Notes: generated by a model from the letters alone, not told the origin. A stretch of DNA of 64,000 nt from Pseudomonadota bacterium (GCA_021805565.1 JAJZFA010000036.1:42243-106242), one strand, 5' to 3'; positions 43,050 to 53,154 are shown, counted from the first letter of the stretch. Translations and numbers: made by a program.

Positions 43050-44478
43050 CATCCTTGCGTCCTCCGCGTTTCGCCGGGTGGCCGTCGTCGCGGTCGCTTT
43101 CTGCGTCGCGGCATTTTTGCTGTTCGCCTTTATTTACTGGCAAACCGCGGTGTTCGAGACCCGCCGGATCAACGGGCTGGTGGAGCGGCAAAGCGCCACG
43201 ATCGCCAAAGCCCCTGGCGAACAACTTCTGTGGACGGTCAACACACGAAGCGCCCACGATCTTCACTGGGTTTCATTTGCCGCCGTGTTCGGTGCGTCCG
43301 GCGATCTGGTCGCCGGCAACCTGCGTCAGGTGCCGCCCGGCCTGCCGCTGGATGGAAAGGCGTACCGGCTGGATTTGACGCAACTCGATCCGTCGCGCCC
43401 GGACAATGAGCCGGTGATCGTCGTGGGACGGATTTTGCCGGACCGGCGGGTGCTGGTGCTGGGCCGCAGCATCGAACAACTGGCGGAATTGCGGGCCGTG
43501 GTCATCCGGGCCTTAGCGCTGGGGGTGATTCCCGCGCTGATCCTGGCGCTGGGTTTCGGGATGCTGCTGGGTCATCGAACCAATCTGCGGATCAAGGCGA
43601 TGCAAGTCGTGCTCGACCGGGTGCGTCGCGGCCATCTGGCCGAACGTCTGCCGGCCCGTGCCAGCGGCAGCGACTTCGACCAGCTTGCGATCGACGTGAA
43701 TCACATGCTTGGCGAGATGGAACGTCTGGTGAATGAACTGCACGATGTCGGCAACAACATCGCGCATGACCTTCGCACGCCCTTGTCACGGGTGCGGGCA
43801 CTGCTGGAACGGGCCGGGCGGGTTTGCACAACACGGGAAGACCTTGGCCAGGCCGTCGAACGCGCCGTGGTCGGGCTGGATCAGGCATCGGGGATCATCA
43901 CGGCCCTGCTGCGCATCGCCGAGGTCGAACATTCCCAGCTTGGCGCATCGTTCGGTCCGGTCGATCTGAGCGAGGTGGCCCACGAAGTGCTCGAACTCTA
44001 CGGCCCCATCGCCGAGGCCAAGGGAATCGAGGTTCGCCTGAATCTGACTTCCGCCGCGACGGCCAAGGGCGACCGTGGGCTGCTGTTCGAGGCGATCGCC
44101 AACCTGCTGGACAATGCGATCAAATTTACCCCGGACAATGCCTCGGTCGAAATGGCGGTGTTCGATGCCCCCGCCGGGCCGGCGGTGCGGATCAGCGACA
44201 CCGGACCCGGTATCGCACCCAAGGATCGCGACCAGGTCTTCGCCCGTTTTCACCGGCTCGACCAAAGCCGCAGCATTCCGGGCAGCGGCCTGGGATTGAG
44301 CATGGTTCAGGCCATCGTCCGGCGTCACGGCTTTTCGGTCTCCCTGGCCAACGGTGCTACGGGCGGGTGCATCGCCACTCTGCTGTGCGCGACGGAGTCC
44401 GGCACGATCGATGCGGAACCAAAATCGCTCGGGTTGCCGGCCCTGCCCGATCAAACGCCCGCACTCCAGTCCGGATAG
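43042..44478 (+). CDS. Sensor histidine kinase
   Basis: 478 aa. Two membrane segments (about 12-32 and 156-177) enclose a ~120-residue periplasmic sensor. HAMP follows, then HisKA with the phosphorylated His242 (NNIAHDLRTPLSR), and an HATPase domain with the N-box NLLDNAIKFT (near 355) and the GSGLGLSM G-box (near 415). The overlap with the response regulator shows one operon. The signal sensed is unknown; the neighbouring efflux genes suggest toxic compounds or membrane stress. Confidence 0.92.
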   Translation: MLSILASSAFRRVAVVAVAFCVAAFLLFAFIYWQTAVFETRRINGLVERQSATIAKAPGEQLLWTVNTRSAHDLHWVSFAAVFGASGDLVAGNLRQVPPGLPLDGKAYRLDLTQLDPSRPDNEPVIVVGRILPDRRVLVLGRSIEQLAELRAVVIRALALGVIPALILALGFGMLLGHRTNLRIKAMQVVLDRVRRGHLAERLPARASGSDFDQLAIDVNHMLGEMERLVNELHDVGNNIAHDLRTPLSRVRALLERAGRVCTTREDLGQAVERAVVGLDQASGIITALLRIAEVEHSQLGASFGPVDLSEVAHEVLELYGPIAEAKGIEVRLNLTSAATAKGDRGLLFEAIANLLDNAIKFTPDNASVEMAVFDAPAGPAVRISDTGPGIAPKDRDQVFARFHRLDQSRSIPGSGLGLSMVQAIVRRHGFSVSLANGATGGCIATLLCATESGTIDAEPKSLGLPALPDQTPALQSG

Positions 44479-44617
44479 TTCGTTGCATGCCTGCTTGTTC
44501 CCTTAACGCTGCCTGGCGTGCGATGCCGTGCCGCCTGGGCGGTAGCCTGAATATGCGTCTTTCAACATCGCCTGGCCGCCCCGTCGTGCCAGCCAGAAGC
44601 CACGGATCGTAGAGACC

Positions 44618-47600
44618 ATGAACGAAATCGTCCGCATCGCGCTGCGCCGGCCCTATACGTTTGTTGTCGCGGCCATGCTGATCGCGCTGTTCGGCGTGCT
44701 GTCCTGGTTTCGTACCCCGACCGATATCTTCCCCAATATCGGCATCCCGGTGATCAGCGCCGTTTGGACCTATAACGGCCTGCCGCCCGATCAGATGTCC
44801 GGACGGATCGTGTATTTTTACGAGCGTTACCTGTCGGCTCAGGTCAACGACATCGAGCATATCGAATCGCAGTCCTTGGCCGGGTACGGCGTGGTGAAGA
44901 TTTACTTTCAGCCGGGTGTGAACGTGAATGGCGCGCTGGCACAGGTGACGGCGGCCTCGCAGACCGTCTTGAAACTGCTGCCGGCCGGAATCACGCCGCC
45001 CTACGTGCTGACGTTCAATGCGTCCAGCGTGCCGATTCTACAGTTGGCGCTGTCGAGCACCACGTTGTCGCAGGCCCAGTTGTTCGACTATGGCCAGAAT
45101 TTCATCCGTCCGCAGTTGGCGACGATCCCTGGCACCGCGATTCCGTCGCCCTACGGCGGCAAGGTCAGGCAGATCCAGATCGACATCGATCAGCAGAAAC
45201 TGCAGGCCTATCACCTGTCGGCCCAGGACGTCGTCACCGCGCTCAGCGCCCAGAATCTGATTACGCCGGTCGGCACCGAAAAGATCGGCATGTTCGAGTA
45301 CATCGTCAACCTCAACGATGCCCCTGCGGAAATCTCCGAACTGAACGACCTGCCGATTAAAAAGGTGAACGGCACGATCGTTTATATCCACGACGTCGGC
45401 TTTGTGCGCGACGGTGCGCCGCCGCAAACCAACATCGTGCGGGTGGATGGCAGCCATGCGGTGCTGATGACCATTCAGAAGTCTGGATCGGCCTCCACGC
45501 TCGACGTAATCAACGGCGTCAAGGCGCTGCTTCCCAAGATACGCGAATCGCTTCCCGACAGCCTGGTGCTGCACGTGGTCGGCGATCAGTCGGTGTTCGT
45601 CAGCGACGCGGTTTCAGGCGTTATCCGCGAAGGCGTGATCGCCGCCGGCCTGACCGGCCTGATGATCCTGCTGTTTCTGGGAAGCTGGCGATCGACCCTG
45701 ATCGTCACCATTTCCATCCCGCTCGCTGTCATGTGTTCGATCATTACGCTCTCGGTGCTCGGTCAGACGATCAACGTGATGACGCTGGGCGGCCTTGCCC
45801 TCGCGGTCGGCATCCTGGTGGACGAGGCAACCGTAACCATCGAGAACATCTATTACCATTTGGAAATGGGTAAGGAGATCGAGCCGGCCATCCTGGACGG
45901 CGCCGCGCAAATCGTGGTGCCGGCAACCGTGTCCCTGCTTGCGATTTGTATCGTCTTCGTGCCGATGTTCGGTCTGGGCGGCGTGGCGGGCTACTTGTTC
46001 CGCCCGCTGGCCGAGGCGGTGATCTACGCGATGATCGGCTCGTATTTGCTCTCCCGCACGCTGGTGCCCACCATGGCGCGCTATCTGCTGCGGGGGCAGG
46101 TCATCGTCCATGCGGGGGGCGACGGTCACGATCCGCATGCCAAGCCGCCAACCCGCAATCCGCTGGTGCTGTTTCAGCGCGGCTTCGAACGCCGGTTCGA
46201 GCAGCTTCGTGCCAGTTACCTTGGGTTGCTCGAAATCGCCCTCGGCCTGCGATGGATTTTCGTGATCGGCTTTCTTGCCGTGGTGCTGGCGTCGTTCAGT
46301 CTGGCGCCTTTTCTTGGCCAGAACTTCTTTCCATCGGTCGATGGCGGTCAGATCAAGCTGCATATGCGCGCCCAGGTCGGTACCCGGATCGAAGAAACGG
46401 CAAAGCAAGCCGACCAGGTCGAAAGCGTTATCCGCGATGCCATTCCGGCAAACGAACTGGATAACATCGTCGATAATATTGGCCTGCCGATCAGCGGCAT
46501 TAATATGGCCTACAGCAACTCCGGCACCGTCGGCGCGAGCGACGTGGATATCCTGATATCGCTGAAGGAAAATCACCATCCAACCGAAGACTACGTCACC
46601 CGGCTGCGTGAGCGCCTGCCGGCGATGTTTCCCGGAACGGTGTTCTCGTTCCTGCCCGCCGACATCGTAACCCAGATTTTGAACTTCGGGTTGCCGGCAC
46701 CGATCGACGTGCAGGTCTATGGCAACAATCTGACGGCTAACCGCACCTATGCGGACATGCTGCTGAAGAAGATATCGCGCGTGCCCGGCGTCGCCGATCC
46801 GCGAATGCAGCAGGCCTTCGACTCGCCGACGCTGAACGTCAATGTCGATCGAACCTTCGCCAGCGAAACCGGACTGACCGAACGCGACTACGCGACCAGT
46901 ATGCTTGCCAACCTCGCCAGCAGCATTCAGACCGCGCCGACGTTCTGGCTGAACCCGCGAACCGGGGTGTCATACCCGATCGTGGTGCAGATGCCGCAGT
47001 ACCGGATCGATTCGATGTCCGATCTGAACAACATGCCGATCACCGGGAATGGTTCGACGCAGTTGCTTGGCGCCACATCCAATGTCGTGCTGGGCCCGAC
47101 GCCCGCGGTCGTGTCGCATTATAACGTGCAGCCGGTCATCGATCTGTATGCCACGACCTACGATCGCGACCTGGGCGCCATCGCTACCGACATCCAGCAG
47201 ATCTTGCACGATACCGCTTCCCAGGTTCCACGCGGGTCGAGCGTGGTGCTGAACGGCCAGATCGTGACCATGACCGGCGCCTATGCCCAGTTGATCGAGG
47301 GTCTGGGCATGGCCATCGTGCTGATCTACATGCTGATCGTGGTGAACTTCCAGTCGTGGCTGGATCCGTTCGTGATCATCACGGCGCTGCCGGCGGCTTT
47401 GGCGGGGATTGTCTGGATGCTGTTCCTGACCTCCACCACACTGTCGGTGCCGGCGTTGACTGGTGCCATCATGTGCATGGGCGTGGCGACCGCGAACAGT
47501 ATTCTGGTCATCAGCTTCGCGCGGGAGGTATTGTCCAATGGCGCCGATCCGGTGGAAGCCGCCCGGCAAGCCGGGGCGACACGGTTCCGCCCGGTGCTGA

Positions 47601-47815
47601 TGACGGCGGGCGCGATGATCATCGGCATGCTGCCGATGGCACTCAGTGCCGAACAGAACGCCCCGCTCGGGCGGGCGGTTGTCGGCGGATTGTTGTTTGC
47701 GACGTCGGCGACATTGCTGTTTGTTCCCGTCGTATTTTCCATCGCGCACGCCAGGCGCGCGAAGACACCGAAACAGGAACACGTTGGCGGACCAGAGGTT
47801 CATTCGCATGCTTGA
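44618..47815 (+). CDS. RND-family efflux pump, inner-membrane permease
   Basis: 1065 aa, with 12 transmembrane segments and two large periplasmic loops typical of RND pumps. The N-terminus (IALRRPYTFVVAAMLIALFG, then PTDIFPNIGIPVISAVWTYNG) is the HAE1-like start. The TM4 proton-relay motif reads VDEATVTIEN with Asp402 and Glu403, where drug pumps usually have two aspartates. It overlaps the adaptor gene by 8 bp. Substrate is probably drugs or other hydrophobic compounds, but it is not determinable. Confidence 0.9.
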   Translation: MNEIVRIALRRPYTFVVAAMLIALFGVLSWFRTPTDIFPNIGIPVISAVWTYNGLPPDQMSGRIVYFYERYLSAQVNDIEHIESQSLAGYGVVKIYFQPGVNVNGALAQVTAASQTVLKLLPAGITPPYVLTFNASSVPILQLALSSTTLSQAQLFDYGQNFIRPQLATIPGTAIPSPYGGKVRQIQIDIDQQKLQAYHLSAQDVVTALSAQNLITPVGTEKIGMFEYIVNLNDAPAEISELNDLPIKKVNGTIVYIHDVGFVRDGAPPQTNIVRVDGSHAVLMTIQKSGSASTLDVINGVKALLPKIRESLPDSLVLHVVGDQSVFVSDAVSGVIREGVIAAGLTGLMILLFLGSWRSTLIVTISIPLAVMCSIITLSVLGQTINVMTLGGLALAVGILVDEATVTIENIYYHLEMGKEIEPAILDGAAQIVVPATVSLLAICIVFVPMFGLGGVAGYLFRPLAEAVIYAMIGSYLLSRTLVPTMARYLLRGQVIVHAGGDGHDPHAKPPTRNPLVLFQRGFERRFEQLRASYLGLLEIALGLRWIFVIGFLAVVLASFSLAPFLGQNFFPSVDGGQIKLHMRAQVGTRIEETAKQADQVESVIRDAIPANELDNIVDNIGLPISGINMAYSNSGTVGASDVDILISLKENHHPTEDYVTRLRERLPAMFPGTVFSFLPADIVTQILNFGLPAPIDVQVYGNNLTANRTYADMLLKKISRVPGVADPRMQQAFDSPTLNVNVDRTFASETGLTERDYATSMLANLASSIQTAPTFWLNPRTGVSYPIVVQMPQYRIDSMSDLNNMPITGNGSTQLLGATSNVVLGPTPAVVSHYNVQPVIDLYATTYDRDLGAIATDIQQILHDTASQVPRGSSVVLNGQIVTMTGAYAQLIEGLGMAIVLIYMLIVVNFQSWLDPFVIITALPAALAGIVWMLFLTSTTLSVPALTGAIMCMGVATANSILVISFAREVLSNGADPVEAARQAGATRFRPVLMTAGAMIIGMLPMALSAEQNAPLGRAVVGGLLFATSATLLFVPVVFSIAHARRAKTPKQEHVGGPEVHSHA

Positions 47816-49067
47816 TAAAACACTCGATACAGTGCCCCGGGATACCGACACGGAGCATCAGGGCAGGCCCCCCCCACCGCGGAAACGCCACCGGGTGCTA
47901 GGGCTTGTCTTGCTGGTGGTGCTGATCGGAGCGGCGGCGCTGGGTGCGAAAGGAGTCCTGAAGCGGCAGGACAACGACGCGAAACTCGCCGCGTGGACGG
48001 ATGCCCAGGCGATCCCCACGGTCAATGTCGTGTTGCCGGCAAAAGGCGCGAAAGCCCAGGATCTTATTCTCCCCGGCGATATCCAGGCATTTTATGAGGC
48101 CCCGATCTACGCGCGCGTCCCTGGATACCTGAAAATGTGGTATCAGGACATTGGTGCGCGGGTAAAAGCCGGACAGTTGCTGGGCGAGATCGATACTCCG
48201 GATCTGGATCAGCAACTGGCGCAGGCCAAAAGCGATCTTGCCAGTGTCGAAGCGGATTATCAGCTTGCGGTGGTGACCGCGAAGCGATGGAAGGCCTTGG
48301 TTGCGTCGAATTCCGTGTCGCAGCAGGTGACCGACGAAAAGGTTGCCGCGGCGGTGGCCAAGAAGGCGCTGGTTGCCGGATCGCAGGCGAATGTCGATCG
48401 TCTGAACGCCCTGGAAGGCTTCAAGCGCCTGGTCGCGCCGTTCGATGGCGTGGTGACCGGCCGTGAAACCGATGTCGGTGCCTTGATCAACGTTGGAAGT
48501 GCCGACTCGAACGCGGTTTTGTTCAAAGTCGCCGATATCCACGAAATGCGTGTCTATGTGCGTGTTCCGCAAGCATATTCGAGCCAGCTGTATCCGGGGA
48601 TGACGGCGGACCTGAAGCTGGCGCAGTACCCGCATGACATATTCAAGGCGAAGTTGGAGACGTTATCGAACGCTATTACCGAGGGATCCCGCACGGTGCT
48701 CGTCGAATTGCTCGCCAAGAATCCCGAGGGGAAGCTGTGGCCAGGCACGTTCGCCGAGATTTACTTTCATCTGCCGCCGGATGCCGACATCTATCGTTTG
48801 CCGGCCAGTTCGATGGTGTTCCGCCAACATGGCCTTCAGGTGGCGACCGTCGGTCCCGATAATAAAGTGCTGTTGAAGCCCATTACGCCCGGCCGCAATC
48901 TTGGGGTCGAACTGGAGGTATTGTCCGGCCTGTCGCCCTCCGACAGGGTGATTGCCAATCCGCCGGATTCGATCGACACCGGCGATGAGGTCAAGGTGGC
49001 GGCCCCTGGCACCGGTACCGTCCGGAAGGTGGCCAGCGATAAACCCGCAACCGGGAGCGCGGAATGA
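47808..49067 (+). CDS. Efflux RND transporter periplasmic adaptor subunit
   Basis: 419 aa membrane fusion protein. One N-terminal membrane anchor (about 29-47), then the beta-barrel/lipoyl arrangement: PGDIQAFYEAPIYARVPGYL near 83 and the LVAPFDGVVTGRETDVGALI half-lipoyl near 195. A long coiled hairpin lies between. It links the inner-membrane pump to the outer-membrane channel. ATG 47808 lies inside the 3' end of the pump gene; the frame is open upstream but without adaptor homology. Confidence 0.92.
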   Translation: MLDKTLDTVPRDTDTEHQGRPPPPRKRHRVLGLVLLVVLIGAAALGAKGVLKRQDNDAKLAAWTDAQAIPTVNVVLPAKGAKAQDLILPGDIQAFYEAPIYARVPGYLKMWYQDIGARVKAGQLLGEIDTPDLDQQLAQAKSDLASVEADYQLAVVTAKRWKALVASNSVSQQVTDEKVAAAVAKKALVAGSQANVDRLNALEGFKRLVAPFDGVVTGRETDVGALINVGSADSNAVLFKVADIHEMRVYVRVPQAYSSQLYPGMTADLKLAQYPHDIFKAKLETLSNAITEGSRTVLVELLAKNPEGKLWPGTFAEIYFHLPPDADIYRLPASSMVFRQHGLQVATVGPDNKVLLKPITPGRNLGVELEVLSGLSPSDRVIANPPDSIDTGDEVKVAAPGTGTVRKVASDKPATGSAE

Positions 49068-50524
49068 GATCTGCCGCGCGTCTGCTGACGATGAGTTGCA
49101 TCGCCTTTCTGACAGGATGCGATCTGGCGCCGAAATACAGCGCCCCGGTCGTCGCGACTCCGCCGATGTTCAAGGAAGCGACTGTTACCCCGACCGAATA
49201 CAAGAATGCAGGCCAGTGGGAGAAGGCGACGCCAGGCGACACGACACCGGCCGGTCCATGGTGGGAAGCCTTCGGCGATCCTGTCCTGACGACCCTGGAG
49301 GCGCAGGTCGATACCGGAAACCAGACGCTGGCCGCCACGCTAGCCATCTACGATCAGGCCCGAGCCTATGCCAACGAAGCGGAAGCGGGTTTGCTGCCCG
49401 CGGTCGGCGTCGGCGGAACCGTCACGAACAACAAGCAATCGCTGCAGCGGCCCTTGCGCCGTCGCACTGAGCCGAATTATTATGGCAACGACACGCTGAA
49501 CGGATATGCGTCCTACGAAGTCGATATTTTTGGCAGGATTCGCGATCTGGTCGCAGCCGGTCAGGCGGCGGCGCAGGCAAGCAGCGCCGATCTGGCCGCG
49601 GTCAGTCTTGGCTTGCATATCGAACTGGCCAACGATTACGCCGCGCTGCGCGAACTGGACCAGGAAATACAGCTTTATTCGGCGACGATCGTCGCATACC
49701 AGTCCGCTTTGGCCATCGTGCAGCACAGGTTCCAGGGCGACATCGCGTCTGGCGTCGATGTGGCACAGGCCGAGACGCAACTGGACACGGTGAAGGCGCA
49801 AAAATCCGTCATTACCGGACGCCGGCAGCTTCTGGAGCACGCGATCGCGACGCTGATCGGACAGCCCGCCCCGGTCTTCACGCTGGCTGAGTCGGGTGTA
49901 CCGATGCCGGTTCCCGAGGTTCCGCCTGGGCTACCCTCCACTTTGCTGCAACGGCGACCCGACATCGCTTCGGCCGAACGCCAGGTAGCCGTTGCGAACG
50001 AACTGGTGGGTGTGGCCAATGCGGCCTTCTATCCGGTTTTTTCCCTGGGCGCGCTCGGCGGTTTCAACGGCACCAGCGTCAGCCTGCTAAGTCTTCCGCT
50101 CAGTTTCTGGACGATCGGTCCGTCCATGTCGCTGCCGCTGTTCGAGGGCGGATTGCGGCATGCCGAACTGGCGGCGGCGATCGCGGCGTTCAATGAGGCT
50201 GGGGCAACGTATCGCCAGACCGTGTTGAAGGCTTTTCAGGATGTCGAGGACAATCTGGCGGAGTTGCGCTGGCTCCGTCAGGCGATCAAGGATCAGGATG
50301 CCGGTGTCGTGGCCGCCAAGCGGTCGGTTGCGTTGGCGATGACATTGTACAAGGATGGCGCGGAAAATTACTTGCAGGTGATTGTGGCACAGGCGGCGGA
50401 ACTGACAGCCGAACAGAGCGAACTCACGCTGCGGACAAACCGGGTTCAAGCCAGTATAGGCTTGATCGGTGCCACCGGTGGCGGCTGGACCACCGCCGAT
50501 ATTCCGCCGGAGAATTCCCTGTGA
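49064..50524 (+). CDS. Outer membrane efflux lipoprotein, NodT/TolC family
   Basis: 486 aa. The lipobox LTGC at 16-19 gives lipidated Cys19 and outer-membrane attachment. Two OEP domains follow, with helical segments such as ANEAEAGLLPAVGVGG and RPDIASAERQVAVANE that build the periplasmic tunnel. It completes the tripartite pump, overlapping the adaptor gene by ATGA. The stop is shared with the start of the next gene (GTGA). Confidence 0.92.
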   Translation: MRSAARLLTMSCIAFLTGCDLAPKYSAPVVATPPMFKEATVTPTEYKNAGQWEKATPGDTTPAGPWWEAFGDPVLTTLEAQVDTGNQTLAATLAIYDQARAYANEAEAGLLPAVGVGGTVTNNKQSLQRPLRRRTEPNYYGNDTLNGYASYEVDIFGRIRDLVAAGQAAAQASSADLAAVSLGLHIELANDYAALRELDQEIQLYSATIVAYQSALAIVQHRFQGDIASGVDVAQAETQLDTVKAQKSVITGRRQLLEHAIATLIGQPAPVFTLAESGVPMPVPEVPPGLPSTLLQRRPDIASAERQVAVANELVGVANAAFYPVFSLGALGGFNGTSVSLLSLPLSFWTIGPSMSLPLFEGGLRHAELAAAIAAFNEAGATYRQTVLKAFQDVEDNLAELRWLRQAIKDQDAGVVAAKRSVALAMTLYKDGAENYLQVIVAQAAELTAEQSELTLRTNRVQASIGLIGATGGGWTTADIPPENSL

Positions 50525-50913
50525 TCCGAACCGCGAACTGTGGCGAATGCGCGTTCTGGCAGCGGGACGCGGGGCGCAACGGGAGTTGCCGCCGCAATGC
50601 GCCATCGCCGGGTGCTAAACCCGATGAGGTCTCGCACTGGCCGGCCACGTCCGAACGGCAATGGTGCGGCGACGGGGTTGCCCGATCCGGCCAGCCACCG
50701 GCCTTGGTCTCGTGCGGCGCGTGCAGGTTCTGGCAGACCAATCCAGGCGGCGGACTCGACCCGCAGGACCGGAAAGACGAATTTCGCGAATGGTGGAATG
50801 CGGCGGGCCATTGCGTCCGGCATGCCCCGCAACCATCGTTCGAGGCGGGTTGCCGCGGTTTTTGGCGTGCCACGCACGTCAAGGACAGTTGCGGCGAGGG
50901 GGAAACCGCCTGA
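50521..50913 (+). CDS. Cys-rich protein with internal duplication, 130 aa
   Basis: Starts with GTG overlapping the efflux channel stop (GTGA), so it is co-translated with the pump operon. Two related halves can be seen: NCGECAFWQ...CRRNAPSP...WCGDG (about 6-52) and SCGACRFWQ...CVRHAPQPS...GCRGFW (about 64-118). Each half has two Cys-x2-Cys or Cys-x-Cys pairs, and the protein has ten cysteines altogether, which suits zinc or iron binding. I do not recognise a named family. Cytoplasmic, as no signal peptide is present. Possible roles are metal sensing or maturation; this is speculation. Confidence 0.72.
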   Translation: MIRTANCGECAFWQRDAGRNGSCRRNAPSPGAKPDEVSHWPATSERQWCGDGVARSGQPPALVSCGACRFWQTNPGGGLDPQDRKDEFREWWNAAGHCVRHAPQPSFEAGCRGFWRATHVKDSCGEGETA

Positions 50914-50940
50914 CCGTGGCGGCGTCCCCAAATGGCTTGC

Positions 50941-52734
50941 TCAGTGGTTGTTACGCGATTCGCCGCGGGTTTCGATGACGTTCAGGAACAGTGTCGCCGG
51001 TTCCAGGCAGGCGCCGGAACCCAACTGTCCCACCATCGATCGGTAGATTTCCTCCCAGGGCGTCATCGTGACCAGCTTCGGCGGTGTCCACGCGGCCCTG
51101 CGCCCTTCCAGTTCGCCCGGCGGCAACAGCACATCGACCTTACGGGTATTCAGGTCGATCCTGATCCGGTCGCCGGTTTTCAGCAGCGCCAGCCCGCCGC
51201 CAACCGCCGCTTCGGGCGACACGTTCAGGATCGACGGCGAACCGGACGTTCCCGATTGCCGCCCATCGCCCATCGTAGGCAGCGTATTGATCCCACGCTT
51301 CAGCAATGACGCCGGCGGCTGCATGTTCACCACCTCGGCACTGCCGGGATAGCCGACCGGACCGCAATTGCGGATGATCAGCACCGACTGATCCTCCACC
51401 CCCAGGTCGGGGTCTTCGATGCGATGGTGGTAGTCTTCCGGCCCCTCGAACACGATGGCCTTGCCTTCGAACACGTTGGGCCGATCCGGGTTGGACAGGA
51501 ACCTGTCGCGGAAATCCTTGTCGATGACACTGATCTTCATCACCGCGCTGTCGAACAAATTGCCCGACATCACCACATATCCGGCCGCCGGCAACAGCGG
51601 CTTGTCGTATGCTCGTATTACCTCCCGGTCGCCATCCGGCACCTCGGCCAGATCTTCGGCCAGCGTGCGCCCGGTCACCGTACGAACCCCGCCATGCAGC
51701 TTGCCCGCCGCCATCAGTTCTTTCATCACCGCCGGCACCCCGCCCGCGCGATGGAACTTCTCGCCCAGGAACCGCCCGGCCGGCTGCAGATCGACAAGCA
51801 GCGGAATCTCCGGCCCCAGGCGCTGCCAGTCTTCCAGATCGTGCGCCACCCCCATATGCCTGGCGATGGCGATCATGTGGATCGGGCAGTTGGAGGAGGC
51901 GCCGAGGGCGGCCGCGGCGACCACCGCGTTTTCGAACGCCTGCTTCGTCATGATGTCGGACGGACGCAGGTTTTCCTTCACCATGCCGACGATGCGTTTG
52001 CCGGTTTCGAACGCCATCCACCCGCGCTCCCGATACGGCGCCGGAATCGCGGCGCAGCCCGGCAGCGACATGCCCAGCGCCTCGGCCAGTGAGTTCATCG
52101 ATGTCGCCGTGCCCATGGTGTTGCAATGCCCGACCGATGGGGCGGATGACGACACCATGTCCATGAACTCGTCATAGCCGATCTTGCCCTCGGCGAACTG
52201 CTTGCGGCCTTCCCATACGATGGTGCCGGAGCCGGACAGGCGGCCCTTCCACCACCCATCCAGCATCGGCCCGCCCGACAAAACGATGGCGGGGATGTTC
52301 ACCGTCGCCGCACCCATCAGCAGCGCGGGCGTGGTCTTGTCGCAGCCGGCCGTCAGCACCACGCCATCCAGCGGGTAGCCGTGCAGCACTTCCACCAGCG
52401 AAAGATAGGCCAGGTTACGGTCCAGCGCCGCCGTTGGCCGCTTGCCGGTTTCCTGAATCGGGTGGCAGGGAAATTCCAGCGGCACCCCGCCCGCATCGCG
52501 GATGCCGTCGCGGATGCGGCTGGCGAGTTCGATGTGATGCCGGTTGCAGGGCGACAGGTCGGACCCGGTCTGAGCGATGCCGATAATCGGCTTGCCGCCG
52601 CGCAATTCGTCCGGCGTGATGCCGTAATTCATGTAGCGTTCGAGATACAGCGCCGTCATCGCCGGATCGCCCGGTTCGTCGAACCAGCGCCGGGAACGCA
52701 GGCGTTTGTCTTCGCTGCCGGTGTGGCTGGTCAT
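50941..52734 (-). CDS. IlvD/Edd family dehydratase (sugar-acid type)
   Basis: 597 aa. Iron-sulfur ligands fit the family: Cys63 (SDLSPCNRHH), Cys131 (TAGCDKTTPA) and a third Cys in HCNTMGTATSMN near 202. The Lys following Cys131 and the SGGPMLDGWWKG region resemble arabinonate/xylonate/galactonate dehydratases rather than housekeeping IlvD. ATG 52734 is preceded by GGAGGA; the frame is open to 52851 without homology. Converges with the efflux operon; no sugar-acid transporter adjoins it. Confidence 0.88.
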   Translation of the reverse strand: MTSHTGSEDKRLRSRRWFDEPGDPAMTALYLERYMNYGITPDELRGGKPIIGIAQTGSDLSPCNRHHIELASRIRDGIRDAGGVPLEFPCHPIQETGKRPTAALDRNLAYLSLVEVLHGYPLDGVVLTAGCDKTTPALLMGAATVNIPAIVLSGGPMLDGWWKGRLSGSGTIVWEGRKQFAEGKIGYDEFMDMVSSSAPSVGHCNTMGTATSMNSLAEALGMSLPGCAAIPAPYRERGWMAFETGKRIVGMVKENLRPSDIMTKQAFENAVVAAAALGASSNCPIHMIAIARHMGVAHDLEDWQRLGPEIPLLVDLQPAGRFLGEKFHRAGGVPAVMKELMAAGKLHGGVRTVTGRTLAEDLAEVPDGDREVIRAYDKPLLPAAGYVVMSGNLFDSAVMKISVIDKDFRDRFLSNPDRPNVFEGKAIVFEGPEDYHHRIEDPDLGVEDQSVLIIRNCGPVGYPGSAEVVNMQPPASLLKRGINTLPTMGDGRQSGTSGSPSILNVSPEAAVGGGLALLKTGDRIRIDLNTRKVDVLLPPGELEGRRAAWTPPKLVTMTPWEEIYRSMVGQLGSGACLEPATLFLNVIETRGESRNNH

Positions 52735-52994
52735 GGCTGGTTCCTCCGGTGGTTCGCTTGCGGCGGAGAGTGGGATCGCGGGGCGGACTTGGTCAAGCGC
52801 CCCGTCGAACGCCGGTTCGGACGGTAGCGACGAAGGGCGACGACCGGTCATGGATGCCGAACAATCGGAATGCGCCGGAGCTTGCTTTTGTTGGCCCCAA
52901 CCCGCGGCCTGTCGAACCGTTTCGTGCGTCCAGACCGGCGGATTTGGGTACGGGAGAGCGCGGAAAATACCGAAGCGGGTTCCGGTTAGCCCAT

Positions 52995-53071
52995 GGTGCG
53001 CCCGGTAGGACTCGAACCTACAACCGAGCGGTTATGAGCCGCCAGCTCTAACCAATTGAGCTACAGGCGCG
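52995..53071 (-). tRNA. tRNA with anticodon CAU (probably tRNA-Ile2, else elongator Met)
   Basis: 77 nt with encoded CCA. The 7-bp acceptor stem (GCGCCTG/CGGGCGC), D-arm with AGCTCAATTGGTTAGAGC, anticodon loop CTCATAA with a GGCGG/CCGCT stem, and GTAGGTTCGAGTCCTAC T-arm are all present. The anticodon stem-loop resembles tRNA-Ile2, whose CAU is modified to lysidine-AU; the sequence alone cannot fully separate it from elongator tRNA-Met. Confidence 0.85.
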
Positions 53072-53154
53072 CACCGCGCTTTAATGCCCGCACCGATGGC
53101 CCCGCGTCAACGCGGGGATCGGCCGATCCCCGCGGTGCGGTCGAACAAGCCCGG

